A stretch of DNA of 49,555 nt from Planctomycetota bacterium (GTDB lineage: Bacteria > Planctomycetota > Planctomycetia > Pirellulales > JADFKK01), in NCBI GenBank assembly GCA_022564995.1, contig JADFKK010000013.1, forward strand, positions 1 through 49,555, in the 5' to 3' direction. Shown here in pieces: positions 1 through 7,183 of the stretch; positions within the stretch are counted from its first letter, which is position 1; the number at the start of each line of letters is the position of its first letter. The position numbers and the translations under genes are program-made. Under the pieces are notes generated by a model. It was not told the DNA's origin. It worked only from the letters and a program-made list of their open reading frames with translations, and searched no databases.

Positions 1-670
1 CGCTTTGAGCCCCGTGGACGGCGGTGCTGATGGCGGACTGCCGGCCAAACAGGCCGATCGTCGGCGCCGGCGGTTCGATCGTCACTTGATAATCCTCGAC
101 TTCGCCATCCGCGGCGGCACCGCCCAGGCCCAGGTCGCCTTCGCTGCTCAAGCGAAATCGCGCGTAGGTGTTGCCGGACGCTGCCCAACTCGGCACGTCA
201 AACAGCAGGGCGTTGTCCCCATCGTCGACCGGCGCGCTGTCGAATATCTGTTCGCCCGGTCCGCCCCACGATCCATCGCCGTTGAAGTCGATCCAGGCGT
301 CGAGCTTGGCGCCGGCGGGGGCGTTTTGGACGTTGACGGTCACGCTCGCATCGAGTTGGCCGACGCGAATCGAGCCGAACGTCACACCATCGTCGTCGGC
401 TCCGTCGCCATCGGCAGCAGTCGATGGCTGCCCGTTAAGTTCTTCATCCCGCAAGCTGCCGAGCATGGGGCCGATCGCTTCGTGGCGCGCGCCGTCGTCG
501 GCCAGGGTGGTTGGATACGGATCGGGCGCGTCGCCGAAATCGAATCCGGCGGCCATCGCCAACAATCGGCGGCTTTCGAGTTGCTCGAAATGCAGCTTGT
601 GTGAACGGGGGAATCGACGGACGGACGGGGCGCTGGTTCGCCGCCGCCGCCGCGTGTGGCGTGTGGACAT
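1..670 (-). CDS. GEVED-domain planctomycete surface protein, N-terminal part (cut by window edge)
   Basis: Translating the minus strand from the ATG at 670-668 gives an open frame to the window edge, about 223 residues, with no stop. The N-terminus is Arg-rich and carries the string LHFEQLESRRLLA (about residues 25-37), the planctomycete extracellular-protein sorting motif. A GEVED domain follows: GDGADDDGV, then AWIDFNGDGSWGGPGEQIF, then the diagnostic DGEVEDYQV. GEVED domains are known as extracellular modules of bacterial surface proteins. The protein is therefore probably exported, and its remaining domains lie outside the window. The nearest neighbour on the same strand is DUF2203, separated by a REPIN-like repeat, so there is no sign of an operon. 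The function beyond a surface location cannot be stated. Domain identification is firm; the start is the first ATG of the frame. Confidence 0.85.
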   Translation of the reverse strand, partial: MSTRHTRRRRRTSAPSVRRFPRSHKLHFEQLESRRLLAMAAGFDFGDAPDPYPTTLADDGARHEAIGPMLGSLRDEELNGQPSTAADGDGADDDGVTFGSIRVGQLDASVTVNVQNAPAGAKLDAWIDFNGDGSWGGPGEQIFDSAPVDDGDNALLFDVPSWAASGNTYARFRLSSEGDLGLGGAAADGEVEDYQVTIEPPAPTIGLFGRQSAISTAVHGAQS

Positions 671-815
671 GGGGGCCTCCGGGCGATTGCCGTGAAAGAG
701 GAGATTCCGACGCTGGGATCCCGCCGACCCCAGACAGGAAGCCGTCATTCTAGCCGGATAGCCATTCGTTGGCAAGAAAAGTCCGAAAACGCGGGAAAAA
801 GAAGCGGAATGGCTG

Positions 816-888
816 GGCCGGTAGCTGAATTCGCAAGAATTCAGCATTTTCCGGGTGGACTGAATTCTTGCGAATTCAGCTACCGGCC
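816..888. repeat. REPIN-like perfect inverted repeat, copy 1
   Basis: Positions 816-844 and 860-888 are exact reverse complements (29 bp each) separated by 15 bp. Each arm is itself a small hairpin: CTGAATTC-GCAA-GAATTCAG, an 8-bp stem closed by a GCAA (GNRA-type) loop on one strand. A second copy lies at 5887-5951. It sits 25 bp after the DUF2203 stop codon, so it could end or protect that transcript, but no U-run follows. Two REP-type hairpins in inverted orientation define a REPIN. Confidence 0.9.
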
Positions 889-912
889 AGAAAAACTCGC
901 CACCCACGACGT

Positions 913-1389
913 TCAGGCGTCGTACGACCCGTCGTCTTCGCCCAGCGAGGATTCCCCGGCGACGCTGCCGGCGGTGAGTGATTGGCGGCCGGCGAAACCG
1001 GCGTCTTGTTCGTGCCAGAAGAGCACTTCCGGCTCGTCGAGCTTCCAGCACAGGTAGACCTCGCGACCATCGATCAACGCCGGAAAATCAACGAGCCCCT
1101 CGGTGCCGTTTTTCGGCTCGACGCCCAATTCACGCAACTCCTCGACGTATTCCTGTAGCCGCCGGCTGTCTTTCTCCAACTCTTCCTCAATCTGCGTCAA
1201 CTCTTCTCGATACGGGCCGCGCTCGTCCTCTTCTCGACCGTCCATCAACACCGAGAGCCGCTCGCGGCGCTCGATCACCTCGCGCGAGAGTCGGGCCAGA
1301 TCGTCGACGATTGCCCGCACCAAGGGCAGCGCCTTGTTGGCCTCTTCGACCGTGAAGAATCTCTTTTCGCTGTTCGTGGTGCGTCGCAT
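913..1389 (-). CDS. DUF2203 family protein
   Basis: This 158-residue protein matches the DUF2203 family pattern. It starts with RFFTVEEANKALPLVRAIV, continues with a long charged coiled-coil helix (about residues 35-95), and ends with the family signature GLVDFPALIDGREVYLCWK (about 98-117) and EVLFWHEQDAGFAGRQSL (about 122-139). Family members are small cytoplasmic proteins of unknown biochemical role, usually 120-160 residues, so this one is full length. It has an acidic tail. The next gene upstream on the same strand, the NuoI-like ferredoxin, ends about 35 bp before its start, so the two may be co-transcribed. No function is proposed. Confidence 0.9.
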   Translation of the reverse strand: MRRTTNSEKRFFTVEEANKALPLVRAIVDDLARLSREVIERRERLSVLMDGREEDERGPYREELTQIEEELEKDSRRLQEYVEELRELGVEPKNGTEGLVDFPALIDGREVYLCWKLDEPEVLFWHEQDAGFAGRQSLTAGSVAGESSLGEDDGSYDA

Positions 1390-1423
1390 GGTGGCATTCC
1401 TGCTGTGAGATTCTTATAGATAC

Positions 1424-1951
1424 TTACTGATTCGGTCCGCCATGCACCGGCTGGGTGATGACCTTCGAGCCGGCGACCGCGGTGGGATTGAGCGTCGAGC
1501 GGCCCCAGGCCACGTCGACCGGCAAGCGAGCGAAATCGACCAGGCAGCCGTCGCGGCTGTAACAACTCAGGTCGTGCGTGGCGCCCATGAAAATACAATC
1601 TACCGGGCACGGCTCGACACACAGCGCACAGAACATGCACTTCGAGTAGTCGATCGTAAAGCCGGTGATCTTGAAGCCCTTGCCGTTCTCGACCCGCTCC
1701 TTGCCGATGTAAATACAATCGACCGGGCAAGCCTTGGCACACTGGTCGCAGGAAATACACGTCGTCAGATCGAAACGATGAAACCCACGATAGCGCGCCG
1801 CGACAGGCACCGGAAGTTCCGGATACTCGAACTGCTCGGTGAACGTGCGCCGGTCAGGATCGTAAGTCCGCAGCCAGTAACGCATCGTAACGTAAAGCCC
1901 ATTGATCACGGTCATCACCGTGCTTTTCACGTTGGCAAACCATTGGCCCAT
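1424..1951 (-). CDS. nuoI: NADH-quinone oxidoreductase subunit I-like 2x[4Fe-4S] ferredoxin
   Basis: The 175-residue product has two classical 4Fe-4S motifs: CISCDQCAKACPVDCIYIG (about residues 64-82) and CMFCALCVEPCPVDCIFMG (about 103-121). The spacing and the N-terminal amphipathic segment are as in NuoI of respiratory complex I, where the subunit carries clusters N6a and N6b and passes electrons towards the quinone site at the membrane. Length fits NuoI (about 160-180). No other nuo gene is nearby: the neighbours are DUF2203 and, across 876 bp, csrA. It is therefore an orphan copy, either the single nuoI displaced from the nuo cluster or a paralogue that serves another complex. The C-terminal 40 residues lack further motifs. 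Family assignment is firm; a role in complex I is inferred. Confidence 0.85.
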   Translation of the reverse strand: MGQWFANVKSTVMTVINGLYVTMRYWLRTYDPDRRTFTEQFEYPELPVPVAARYRGFHRFDLTTCISCDQCAKACPVDCIYIGKERVENGKGFKITGFTIDYSKCMFCALCVEPCPVDCIFMGATHDLSCYSRDGCLVDFARLPVDVAWGRSTLNPTAVAGSKVITQPVHGGPNQ

Positions 1952-2777
1952 ACTTGCACACTTCCACTCGGTTCAAGGGAAACGACATCGGCGCTCGATG
2001 CGCTCTGCCACGGACTGATGCGTGAGATTTGAGGCGAATCTCCTCACGCCTCACGCCTCTTTTCCGACGCTCCACGCCGAACGACCGACAACGCGAAGGC
2101 GTCAACAATCGAACTCGAATTGAATTATAGACACGACGGGCACCGACGCAAGCTAACCTGCCGGAAAGTGGGCGACGGCCGGCCTTGTCGTGGTGTCGCC
2201 TTACGATGGTGTCAGTGTGAGACGGTACGCGCAATGAACGGCCGGCATCGCGAGATTTCCTGCGTAGCCGGTTTGTCGTAGCCAGCCGCAGCGATCCTAC
2301 AGATTCGCGACGTTCTTATGATGAGGAGGTGAGTGGGATTTCCCTGGGCGCAAGTGGCGTGCCCGGGAAATGGTAAAATAGGAAGACTAGAAAATATGCG
2401 ATGCGTCCTGGTATCGCCCGTTTAGCGTTGCCACCGATGGGGTCAACGGCGCGCGTCATGGACGCCCACTCGCACTCGACGGTTGTTTCCTAACTATGTT
2501 ATCCATCGACACTTACGTCATAAAACAAACGCTCAAACGGCCTCGACAAGTGACTTTTCCGGCCGTTCCGAAGGCTCCGGTCGTACGAATTGTGTGCCAA
2601 TTCAAAAAAAAATGTGCGGAAAACCGACGTTCGCGCTGTTGCTTTGCTTGACTCTGGCAATTGAGCACGTAGAGTGAATTGGGGTGGATGCCTGCGCTCA
2701 CCGCAAAGGGAGTCCCCTCGAAGCTGGCAGGTGCATGTCGAAGTGAGCTTCATCACGCGCGTTATGCGGGTTCTGGC
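1952..2777. other. Intergenic stretch between nuoI-like gene and csrA leader
   Basis: About 830 bp lie between two divergently oriented genes. The short open frames here have no family resemblance and poor codon use. No tRNA, rRNA or repeat was recognised. The stretch must contain the promoters of nuoI (minus) and csrA (plus), but no convincing -35/-10 pair could be picked by eye. The region close to csrA is less GC-rich (2480-2660), which fits a promoter zone or a small RNA; neither can be shown here. Confidence 0.5.
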
Positions 2778-2820
2778 AAGGAGGGCTTAAGAGCGTAAGC
2801 CCCGTTAATTTAACGAAGGA
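2778..2820 (+). promoter_or_regulatory. csrA leader: hairpin with GGA motifs and ribosome-binding site
   Basis: A perfect 7-bp stem (GGGCTTA at 2783-2789 pairing with TAAGCCC at 2796-2802, six-base loop) lies just before the Shine-Dalgarno GAAGGA (2815-2820), seven bases from the csrA ATG. GGA triplets, the core of CsrA binding sites, occur at 2780-2782 at the base of the hairpin and at 2818-2820 inside the Shine-Dalgarno. This is the arrangement expected for CsrA translational autorepression. Autoregulation is known for csrA in other bacteria and is inferred here. Confidence 0.5.
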
Positions 2821-2827
2821 CGGCGAC

Positions 2828-3055
2828 ATGTTGGTTCTATCACGCAAGAAAAACGAGAGTATTGTCATCAACAACGACATTACGATCGTCGTGGTCGAGA
2901 TTCGCGGAGACAAGGTCCGCCTTGGCGTAGATGCGCCCAAGGAGATTCCGGTGCATCGCCGTGAGGTGTACGATGCGATTCAGCGCAACGAACGCCCCGC
3001 GAAGGAGGAAAAGGACAAAGCTGCCACCGAAGCCGACGTGAGCGGCGAGGGGTAA
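2828..3055 (+). CDS. csrA: Carbon storage regulator CsrA (RNA-binding translational regulator)
   Basis: The 75-residue protein begins MLVLSRKKNESIVI, the CsrA/RsmA signature, and includes the conserved core IRGDKVRLGVDAPKEIPVHR (about residues 26-45) with the Arg of the VHRREVY segment that contacts RNA. CsrA dimers bind GGA motifs in mRNA leaders and alter translation or stability, commonly of motility, biofilm and carbon-metabolism genes. The Shine-Dalgarno GAAGGA stands seven bases before the ATG. The C-terminal 20 residues form a charged Lys/Glu-rich tail, somewhat longer than the usual 61-residue E. coli form. It stands alone: the gene downstream (pyrC) is convergent. A link to the Tad pilus genes 11 kb away is possible but not shown. 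Confidence 0.97.
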   Translation: MLVLSRKKNESIVINNDITIVVVEIRGDKVRLGVDAPKEIPVHRREVYDAIQRNERPAKEEKDKAATEADVSGEG

Positions 3056-3227
3056 GTTTTTCCGTTTTTCTCTGAGCGACTTCTCGCCCCAAGCCGATTC
3101 TCGGCACGGCTTCCGCGATCGCGGCCCATCAAGCTGGCGTTGGCGCGGCGACAGGCTGCTGTTCCAACCAGCGGGTGTGCGTGGGCATCGCGGCGAAGGC
3201 GATTCAGACGAGACATGGCAGGCTTTC

Positions 3228-3339
3228 AAATTCGGAAGTCGGAATGGGGAATTCGGAAGACCGACCAACGACAAATCATGAATGATGAATGACTTGCATC
3301 GTGCGCCCGACCGCTAACAGCTAACGGCTAACAGCTAAC
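3228..3339. repeat. Simple degenerate repeats between csrA and pyrC
   Basis: The AATTCGGAAG string occurs twice (about 3229-3260), ATGAATG-type repeats follow (about 3278-3292), and GCTAAC is present four times within 3313-3339 as two GCTAACAGCTAAC pairs. The last unit supplies the TAG stop codon of pyrC (3335-3337). Such low-complexity strings between convergent genes look like replication-slippage products. No hairpin strong enough for a terminator was found. Confidence 0.6.
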
Positions 3340-4642
3340 CGTTCCCCGCCGTCCACTTTACCCGCCCGCCGACAATCACCGTGTCGGCCCGGCCCCGCAT
3401 CTCCCAACCGGAAAACGGCGTGTTGCGGCTTTTCGATCGAAATTGCTTTGGATCGACCTTCCAACGGGCGTGCGGATCGATGACGGTTACGTCGGCCGGC
3501 GCGCCGACGGCTAAGGTGCCGCGATCCAGCCCCAGAATGCGCGCCGGGTTGATCGTTAGCTTGGCCAACGCGGTCGGCCAGTCGAGATGCCCGGGGGCGA
3601 CGAGCGCGGTCGAGACGACGCCCAAGGTGGTCTCCAGTCCGACGACTCCGAACGGGGCCAGATCCAATTCCTGCATCTTTTTTTCTACGGCCCGCGGCGA
3701 ATGATCCGAGGCGATCACGTCAATCGTGCCGTCGGCCAGCCCGGCCAGCAGCGCGTCGCAATGGTTGCGGCCCCGCAGCGGCGGATTGATCTTGTAGTTG
3801 GAATCGAACGTATTGAGCTGCTCGTCGGTTAGCGTCAGATGATGCGGACAGACCGCGGCGGTGACCCGCACCCCGCGCGACTTGGCCCGGCGAATCGCCT
3901 CAACACTTCCGGAACTCGACAGGTGCATCAGGTGGACGCGTCCGCCGGTGGCCTCGGCCAGCGAGATGTCGCGGCTGGTCATCACGTCTTCGGCCGCCGC
4001 GGGCATTCCGCCCAATGCCAGCCGCAGCGACACCAGCCCTTCGTGCATCACGCCGGCGCGGGTCAGCTCGCGGGTTTCCGGGTGGTTGAGAATCGGCTTG
4101 TCGAACATCAGACAGTATTCAAACGCCCGCCGCATCAATTCGGGGCTATAGATCGGCGCGTCGTCGTCGCTGAATCCCACGGCCCCGGCCTCGACCAGTT
4201 GGCCGATTTCCGCCAACTCCTCGCCCAAGCGGCCCTTGCTCACGCAGGCCAGCACGAAGACGTTGCAATGGTCGGCCTTGGCGGCCCGATGCTGAATGAA
4301 TTCGACGGCGGCCGGTGTGTCGACCGGCGGATCGGTGTCGGGGCTGCACACGATCGAGGTGAATCCGCCGGCCAGCGCGGCCGCCGTGCCGGTCTCGATC
4401 GTCTCGTCCTCTTCGCCGCCCGGCTCGCGAAGGTGGACCTGCATGTCGATTAGCCCGGGCGAGACGATCTTTCCTTCGGCGTCGATCACATCGGTCGAAG
4501 ATTCGGCGTGGCCGTTACCGGTGGAGTCTTCCGAAGCGTCGAGCGCGGCGATCCGTCCCTCGGCGATCAGCAGATTCGTCACGCGATCGATCCCCTGGCT
4601 AGGGTCGATAACGCGGCCGTTTTTGATTAAGAGGTTGGACAT
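3335..4642 (-). CDS. pyrC: Dihydroorotase, class I type (amidohydrolase), with altered metal motif
   Basis: The 435-residue protein has the amidohydrolase layout of class I dihydroorotase: small beta domain, TIM barrel (DMQVHLREPG, SPDTDPPVDT, NHPETREL, VHLMHLSSSG, CPHHLTLTD, NYKINPPLR, VIASDHSP) and C-terminal NPARILGLDRG. The enzyme cyclises carbamoyl-aspartate to dihydroorotate in pyrimidine synthesis. The pyrB gene lies directly upstream on the same strand, so the two probably form an operon and, as in related systems, may form a complex. The usual first metal ligand in DxHxHxR is Gln here (codon 4439-4441, residue 68), while the second His is present. Also SDHSPR replaces the usual TDHAPH. 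It may still be active with a changed metal site, or be a structural partner of PyrB like the PyrC' proteins; sequence alone does not decide. Confidence 0.93.
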   Translation of the reverse strand: MSNLLIKNGRVIDPSQGIDRVTNLLIAEGRIAALDASEDSTGNGHAESSTDVIDAEGKIVSPGLIDMQVHLREPGGEEDETIETGTAAALAGGFTSIVCSPDTDPPVDTPAAVEFIQHRAAKADHCNVFVLACVSKGRLGEELAEIGQLVEAGAVGFSDDDAPIYSPELMRRAFEYCLMFDKPILNHPETRELTRAGVMHEGLVSLRLALGGMPAAAEDVMTSRDISLAEATGGRVHLMHLSSSGSVEAIRRAKSRGVRVTAAVCPHHLTLTDEQLNTFDSNYKINPPLRGRNHCDALLAGLADGTIDVIASDHSPRAVEKKMQELDLAPFGVVGLETTLGVVSTALVAPGHLDWPTALAKLTINPARILGLDRGTLAVGAPADVTVIDPHARWKVDPKQFRSKSRNTPFSGWEMRGRADTVIVGGRVKWTAGNG

Positions 4643-4718
4643 GGTTTTCGCGGCATCCGGCGAGCGGTGGCCGTGAGGCCGCTGGTATTACGTCGCTCGG
4701 TTTTGGAGTTTTCAATCT

Positions 4719-4757
4719 GGGATGTATCACCCCCAGGCTAACGCCCGGGGCTCGCCG
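4719..4757. repeat. GC-rich imperfect inverted repeat between pyrB and pyrC
   Basis: Within the 143-bp pyrB-pyrC gap a run of Cs, GGCTAACGCCC and a run of Gs form an imperfect palindrome (CCCC at about 4731-4735, CCCGGGGCT at about 4747-4755). It resembles the dispersed 'CGGGYTAGGAT'-type elements seen elsewhere in the window only loosely. It may form a hairpin in the pyrB-pyrC transcript. Confidence in a biological role is low. Confidence 0.35.
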
Positions 4758-4785
4758 TATTGCGAGACGTGTCTTGAACTGCCTC

Positions 4786-5757
4786 TTAACTCCGCTCTCT
4801 TTGGGCCGCCCCACAGACCAGCCACAGCACGGCCATCCGCACGGCGAGTCCGTTGGTGACTTGGTGCAAAATAATCGAGTGCGGGCCATCGGCCACCTCA
4901 GGCGTCATCTCGACGCCGCGATTGATCGGCCCGGGGGCGAGAATCAGCATGTCCGGTTTTGCTTTGGCCATCCGCTCTTGCGTCACGGCGTATAGATGCG
5001 CGTATTCACGCACCGATGGGAAGGGCCGCATTTGCTGCCGCTCGAATTGGATTCGCAACACGTTGAGCACGTCGCAGCGGGGCAGCACGTCGTCCAGGTC
5101 GTAGGAGACCTCGACGCCCAGCTCTTCCCAGCGCCGGCTGACCAAGGTCGAGGGGCCGCAGACGATCACATGCGCCCCCAGCGCCTTGAGCCCCCAAATG
5201 TTCGAGCGGGCCGTGCGGCTGTGGGCGATGTCGCCGACCAGGGCCACGGTCAGCCCTTGCAAGCTGCCGCGGCGTTCGCGAATCGAAAAAATATCGAGCA
5301 GGCCCTGCGTCGGATGTTCGTGCGGCCCGTCGCCCGCGTTGATCACCGAGCAATCCAGATTCTGGGCCAAAAGCTGCGGCGTGCCGGGCGTGCGATGGCG
5401 CACCACCACCACGTCGACGCCCATCGCCTCGATGTTCTTGGCCGTGTCGATAAACGTCTCGCCCTTCGAGAGGCTGCTGCCCGAGGAAGAGAATTCGACC
5501 GTCGCGGCTCCCAGCCGGCGGGCGGCGAGGCCGAAGCTGGTCCGCGTGCGGGTCGAGGCCTCGAAGAACAGATTGGCGACCGTTTTGTCTTCCAGCGCCG
5601 AGATTTTGTTGCGGCAGCCGCCGGTGGCTTCCTTGAAACGGGCCGCCGTGTCGAGAATCAGCGTCAGCTCCTCGGCCGACAGATCTTCCAGAGCCAATAG
5701 GTGACGGCGAGTCCAGGACTCGGCCGCCACGTCTATCTCGATCGCCTCGGTACTCAT
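4786..5757 (-). CDS. pyrB: Aspartate carbamoyltransferase catalytic chain
   Basis: The 323-residue product carries the carbamoyl-phosphate loop [20 protein letters not shown] (about residues 64-83), the SSLSKGE loop (about 92-100), [10 protein letters not shown] (about 141-150), [11 protein letters not shown], and the C-terminal GPINRGVE. All are hallmarks of PyrB. It condenses carbamoyl phosphate with aspartate, the first committed step of de novo pyrimidine synthesis. Length matches the family (300-330). It precedes pyrC on the same strand by 143 bp; no pyrI regulatory chain or pyrR is visible. The Met start at 5757 gives the normal family N-terminus ([15 protein letters not shown]). Expected to be cytosolic and constitutive. 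Confidence 0.97.
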   Translation of the reverse strand: MSTEAIEIDVAAESWTRRHLLALEDLSAEELTLILDTAARFKEATGGCRNKISALEDKTVANLFFEASTRTRTSFGLAARRLGAATVEFSSSGSSLSKGETFIDTAKNIEAMGVDVVVVRHRTPGTPQLLAQNLDCSVINAGDGPHEHPTQGLLDIFSIRERRGSLQGLTVALVGDIAHSRTARSNIWGLKALGAHVIVCGPSTLVSRRWEELGVEVSYDLDDVLPRCDVLNVLRIQFERQQMRPFPSVREYAHLYAVTQERMAKAKPDMLILAPGPINRGVEMTPEVADGPHSIILHQVTNGLAVRMAVLWLVCGAAQRERS

Positions 5758-5886
5758 TCGGATTTGCCAAAGGGCGGGGGCAAGAGGGTGACTCCAGCGC
5801 TTCGGGCAATTCTAACACCGCCGGCCTGTCCTGAGAACCGGCCCGTCGGAGATGCTCCGCATGACGATTGCCAGAGCATCCCAGGC

Positions 5887-5951
5887 CGTAGCTGAATTCG
5901 CAAGAATTCAGCGTTAACGGAGTCGGCTGAATTCTTGCGAATTCAGCTACG
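5887..5951. repeat. REPIN-like perfect inverted repeat, copy 2
   Basis: Positions 5887-5912 and 5926-5951 are exact reverse complements (26 bp) with a 13-bp spacer. The arms are identical to those at 816-888 over the shared GTAGCTGAATTCGCAAG core and beyond; only outer bases and spacer differ. The outer end of one arm supplies the TAG stop codon (5947-5949) of the flavoprotein gene, so the element inserted at or shaped the gene's 3' end. Confidence 0.92.
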
Positions 5952-6564
5952 CACGGCTTGTCGTGGCTTTCACGCCGAAGTAATCGCCGCCTTTGGCCCG
6001 CTCATCGTCGGTGCCCCAGTCGATCGCTTTGTCGAGCTTCTGCATCAGCGGGATGTGCTTCGAGCAATGGATGTAGGCTTCGTGAACCTCGATGCAAATC
6101 CAGCGTTCGGGCCGCGTCGGGCCGAGGCGATGCGTCTCCTCGAACACGTCATACGGCAGCGGAAACTCGTCGAGCAGCAGTTGGTTTTCAATGAAGCGGG
6201 CCGCGCCGTTGACGTGCAAGCCGACCGCCGAGTGCGTCAGGTCGGCAAACACTACGCCGACGTGCGGATTCTCCGAGATATTGCCCAGCGATGCCATCAC
6301 GCCATTGCCTCGATACTCGGGATAGATCACCGTTCGAGAGTCGAGCGCCCGGACGAATCCCGGTCGCCCGGCGCGGATCGAGCAGTCGCAGTTGCCCGCA
6401 GCGTCGGCCGTGGCAATAAACATCAATTCCTGCCGGCGCAGGTGCTCGATCATCGCCTCGTTTAAGTGGTCGAGGACTTGATTGTCGTAAAACCGCGCCG
6501 CCCGCCGCGACGTGCCGAATCGCTCCTGCAAGCGGCGTTCGCCGTCCGATCCGGAGAGGTTCAT
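5947..6564 (-). CDS. Pyridoxamine 5'-phosphate oxidase-family FMN-binding protein
   Basis: The 205-residue protein has the split-barrel flavoprotein fold of the PNPOx-like family: HLRRQELMFIATADAAGNCD (about residues 41-60), a strand-loop with RTVIYPEYRGNGVMASLGNI (about 82-101), HVGVVFAD (about 106-113), then a beta-hairpin GAARFIE and a final RWICIEVHEAYIHCSKHIP strand (about 153-171). Family members bind FMN, F420 or haem and reduce small molecules or act in redox defence; they rarely are true vitamin-B6 oxidases. The C-terminus is short and ends inside a REPIN-like repeat. It stands alone upstream of pyrB, in the same direction, with 189 bp between. The substrate is unknown. Confidence 0.88.
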   Translation of the reverse strand: MNLSGSDGERRLQERFGTSRRAARFYDNQVLDHLNEAMIEHLRRQELMFIATADAAGNCDCSIRAGRPGFVRALDSRTVIYPEYRGNGVMASLGNISENPHVGVVFADLTHSAVGLHVNGAARFIENQLLLDEFPLPYDVFEETHRLGPTRPERWICIEVHEAYIHCSKHIPLMQKLDKAIDWGTDDERAKGGDYFGVKATTSRA

Positions 6565-7183
6565 GGCATCTAATACTACAGCGTTAAGTGGTGAAGTCCG
6601 ACGCAGTGTAAAGCGTTTGAGGGCTGAGGACTAGGGACTGGGGATTTGGGATTAGGGATTAGGGATTAGGGGCTGGGGGCTGGGGAAACCTTGCGGCCGA
6701 CTTGACTAGTCTCCAGTCCCCAGCCTCCAGTCTCCAGTCCCCAGTCCCCAGTCCCCAGTCCCAGTCCCCAGTCCCCGCCTCCCACGCTTCGGGCTAGGAT
6801 TGGCTTCGGTCGCTACTACTTCAACAGGCTGTTCTAAAGGCGGAGGCTGGGTTGCTGCGCACGTCTGTAATCAGCATCGTCTCCGACCAAGCCCTGAGTT
6901 GAGGCTGGGTGTCCGCCAAGAGAACTTCCTCAGCCACCCGTCAATCCGCCGTCGGCATCCCGGGGCAGGGCGTTGCGTCGTCGAATCTCTCGCGGAGATG
7001 ACGGCCCTGGACAAATTCTCGCGGGGGATTTTTTTGGACGGGTTTCTTTGATCTGGCACTACGAGCGTGTATAGTAACGGGCGTAGCTTGTGTCGGCAAT
7101 TTTCCACATATCTGGTCAATTCGTCACGCCCGCGCCGCGTCGGACGGTGATGAGTTCCCGATAACCCATAATCGCGAGCAATA
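6565..7183. other. Divergent intergenic region with repeat and upstream zone of the CotH gene
   Basis: These 619 bp separate the flavoprotein gene (minus) from the giant CotH-like gene (plus). The first part holds the G-rich/C-rich inverted repeat (6619-6780) followed by ACGCTTCGGGCTAGGAT (6784-6800), a 17-mer that recurs at 16095-16111 with one change. The remainder (6801-7183) contains only short implausible frames. Promoters must lie here, but none could be named. The start codon at 7184 has only a weak ribosome-binding site (GCGAGCAATA). Confidence 0.55.
6619..6780. repeat. Long G-rich / C-rich inverted repeat with TTAGGG-like units
   Basis: The left part (about 6619-6687) is made of GGGACTGGGG, GGGATTA (three times) and GGGGCTGGGG units. 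The right part (about 6703-6780) is the C-rich counterpart, with at least six tandem CCAGTCCC units. The arms can pair with each other over long stretches with slippage, and the left arm has enough G-runs for a G-quadruplex. The spacer is about 15 bp. This is a tandem repeat turned into a giant imperfect hairpin. Confidence 0.85.

Noticed and set aside
2483..2756. Short frames on both strands before csrA
   Set aside because: No ribosome-binding sites, no similarity, and composition typical of intergenic DNA.
6619..6780. CRISPR array or true telomere
   Set aside because: There are no spacers of uniform size, and repeats of 7-10 bp with mirror arms do not fit CRISPR. A lone TTAGGG run is not a replicon end.
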